64,000 nucleotides of DNA from Cytophagaceae bacterium UBA6715. GTDB taxonomy: Bacteria > Bacteroidota > Bacteroidia > Cytophagales > Spirosomataceae. The stretch spans positions 26,546 through 90,545 of the forward strand of contig DKIP01000020.1 of NCBI GenBank assembly GCA_002454335.1, read 5' to 3'. Shown one piece after another: positions 63,769-64,000 of this stretch. Below the pieces are notes generated by a model. That model searched no databases. It was given only the letters and a program-made list of their open reading frames with translations, and was not told the origin of the DNA. Numbering within the stretch: position 1 is the stretch's first letter; each line of letters begins with the position of its first letter. The translations under genes were made by a program, and so were the position numbers.

Positions 63769-64000
63769 ATGGAAAAATTAATCATCGCACCCTCAATTTT
63801 GGCAGCTGATTTTGCCAACTTAGCTCAAGAAACAAACATGTTAAATGATTCTGCTGCGGCATGGATTCATATTGATGTGATGGATGGTGTATTTGTTCCT
63901 AACATTTCATTTGGTTTTCCTGTTTTGGAAGCTATTCGTAAGCATACAACAAAATTCCTGGATTGCCATTTGATGATTGAAAAGCCGGAACGTTATATCG
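63769..64000 (+). CDS. rpe: Ribulose-phosphate 3-epimerase, 3'-truncated by window edge
   Basis: 77 complete codons are visible. The N-terminus MEKLIIAPSILAADFANLAQ has the conserved Ser, and IHIDVMDGVFVPNISFG holds the metal-binding His and catalytic Asp, followed by LDCHLMIEKPERY. It interconverts ribulose 5-phosphate and xylulose 5-phosphate in the pentose phosphate pathway. The start codon is the one that gives the normal family N-terminus and lies right behind a -7 box. Confidence 0.96.
   Translation, partial: MEKLIIAPSILAADFANLAQETNMLNDSAAAWIHIDVMDGVFVPNISFGFPVLEAIRKHTTKFLDCHLMIEKPERYI

Noticed and set aside
1..64000. tRNA, rRNA, transposase or phage genes
   Set aside because: All gaps are too short or lack the expected structures, and none of the reading frames shows transposase, integrase or phage signatures.

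Overview
The window is a gene-dense stretch of an AT-rich chromosome from a member of the Bacteroidota, most likely a Cytophagales-type bacterium; the genus cannot be fixed from this sequence. The evidence is the gene set (two DUF5686 outer-membrane proteins, DUF2452, DUF1460, DUF3050, Bacteroidota-type infC/rpmI/rplT), the absence of Shine-Dalgarno sequences in front of most genes, and repeated matches to the Bacteroidota -7 promoter element TAnnTTTG upstream of operons. One site, in front of prs, also has the -33 TTTG at exactly 19 nt. I see no rRNA, tRNA, CRISPR array, phage or transposase. The longest stretch without a gene is about 180 bp.

Layout. 1-8.7 kb: the 3' part of a DUF5686 protein, a K+-dependent membrane pyrophosphatase, then prs-rplY and aconitase on the minus strand. 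8.9-26 kb: a second DUF5686 protein; topA-folD; a tight minus-strand operon (DUF2452, menB, EVE protein, aromatic-rich secreted protein, methyltransferase) diverging from menE, an unknown protein, an aldehyde dehydrogenase, a large secreted HExxH protein and a TPR lipoprotein. 26-32.5 kb: thrS, infC, rpmI, rplT, then a coupled trio of cysteine desulfurase, XdhC-like protein and DUF3050 protein. 32.5-35.5 kb: dnaK diverging from a desaturase of the eukaryotic-type sphingolipid (DES1) family. 35.5-42 kb: a maltose/starch module (GH65 phosphorylase, beta-phosphoglucomutase, GH13 amylase, MFS sugar transporter), followed by DUF1460, PatB-type lyase and an unknown protein. 44-60 kb: a sugar-acid and L-fucose region. 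60-64 kb: ligA-dapA-Dabb-lipoprotein operon and the start of rpe.

How the genes work together. The clearest system is oxidative L-fucose use. A secreted GH29 alpha-L-fucosidase, made with a secreted M14 carboxypeptidase, would release fucose. A divergent ten-gene minus-strand operon would import it (FucP), mutarotate it, oxidise it (SDR), open the lactone (amidohydrolase), dehydrate the fuconate (UxaA-family dehydratase), oxidise the 2-keto-3-deoxy acid (second SDR) and cleave it (FAH family). The operon also carries a secreted SGNH hydrolase, a D-threonine-aldolase-type PLP enzyme and an M19 dipeptidase that do not fit the textbook pathway. Facing it from the other strand are an IlvD/Edd sugar-acid dehydratase and a third SDR. 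The maltose module is a second complete route: extracytoplasmic alpha-glucan cleavage, uptake, phosphorolysis to beta-glucose 1-phosphate and conversion to glucose 6-phosphate. A near-identical 16-bp element sits upstream of both of its minus-strand genes.

The most interesting observations are: the bacterial DES1-like desaturase; diiron-type ligand spacing in the DUF3050 protein next to desulfurase and XdhC; an Asn replacing the catalytic Lys in the presumed fucose dehydrogenase; two different heptamer arrays in the only real gap of the fucose operon, with the same heptamer found after another gene's stop codon; the duplicated 16-mer in the maltose module; and an aconitase terminator whose hairpin contains the prs promoter.
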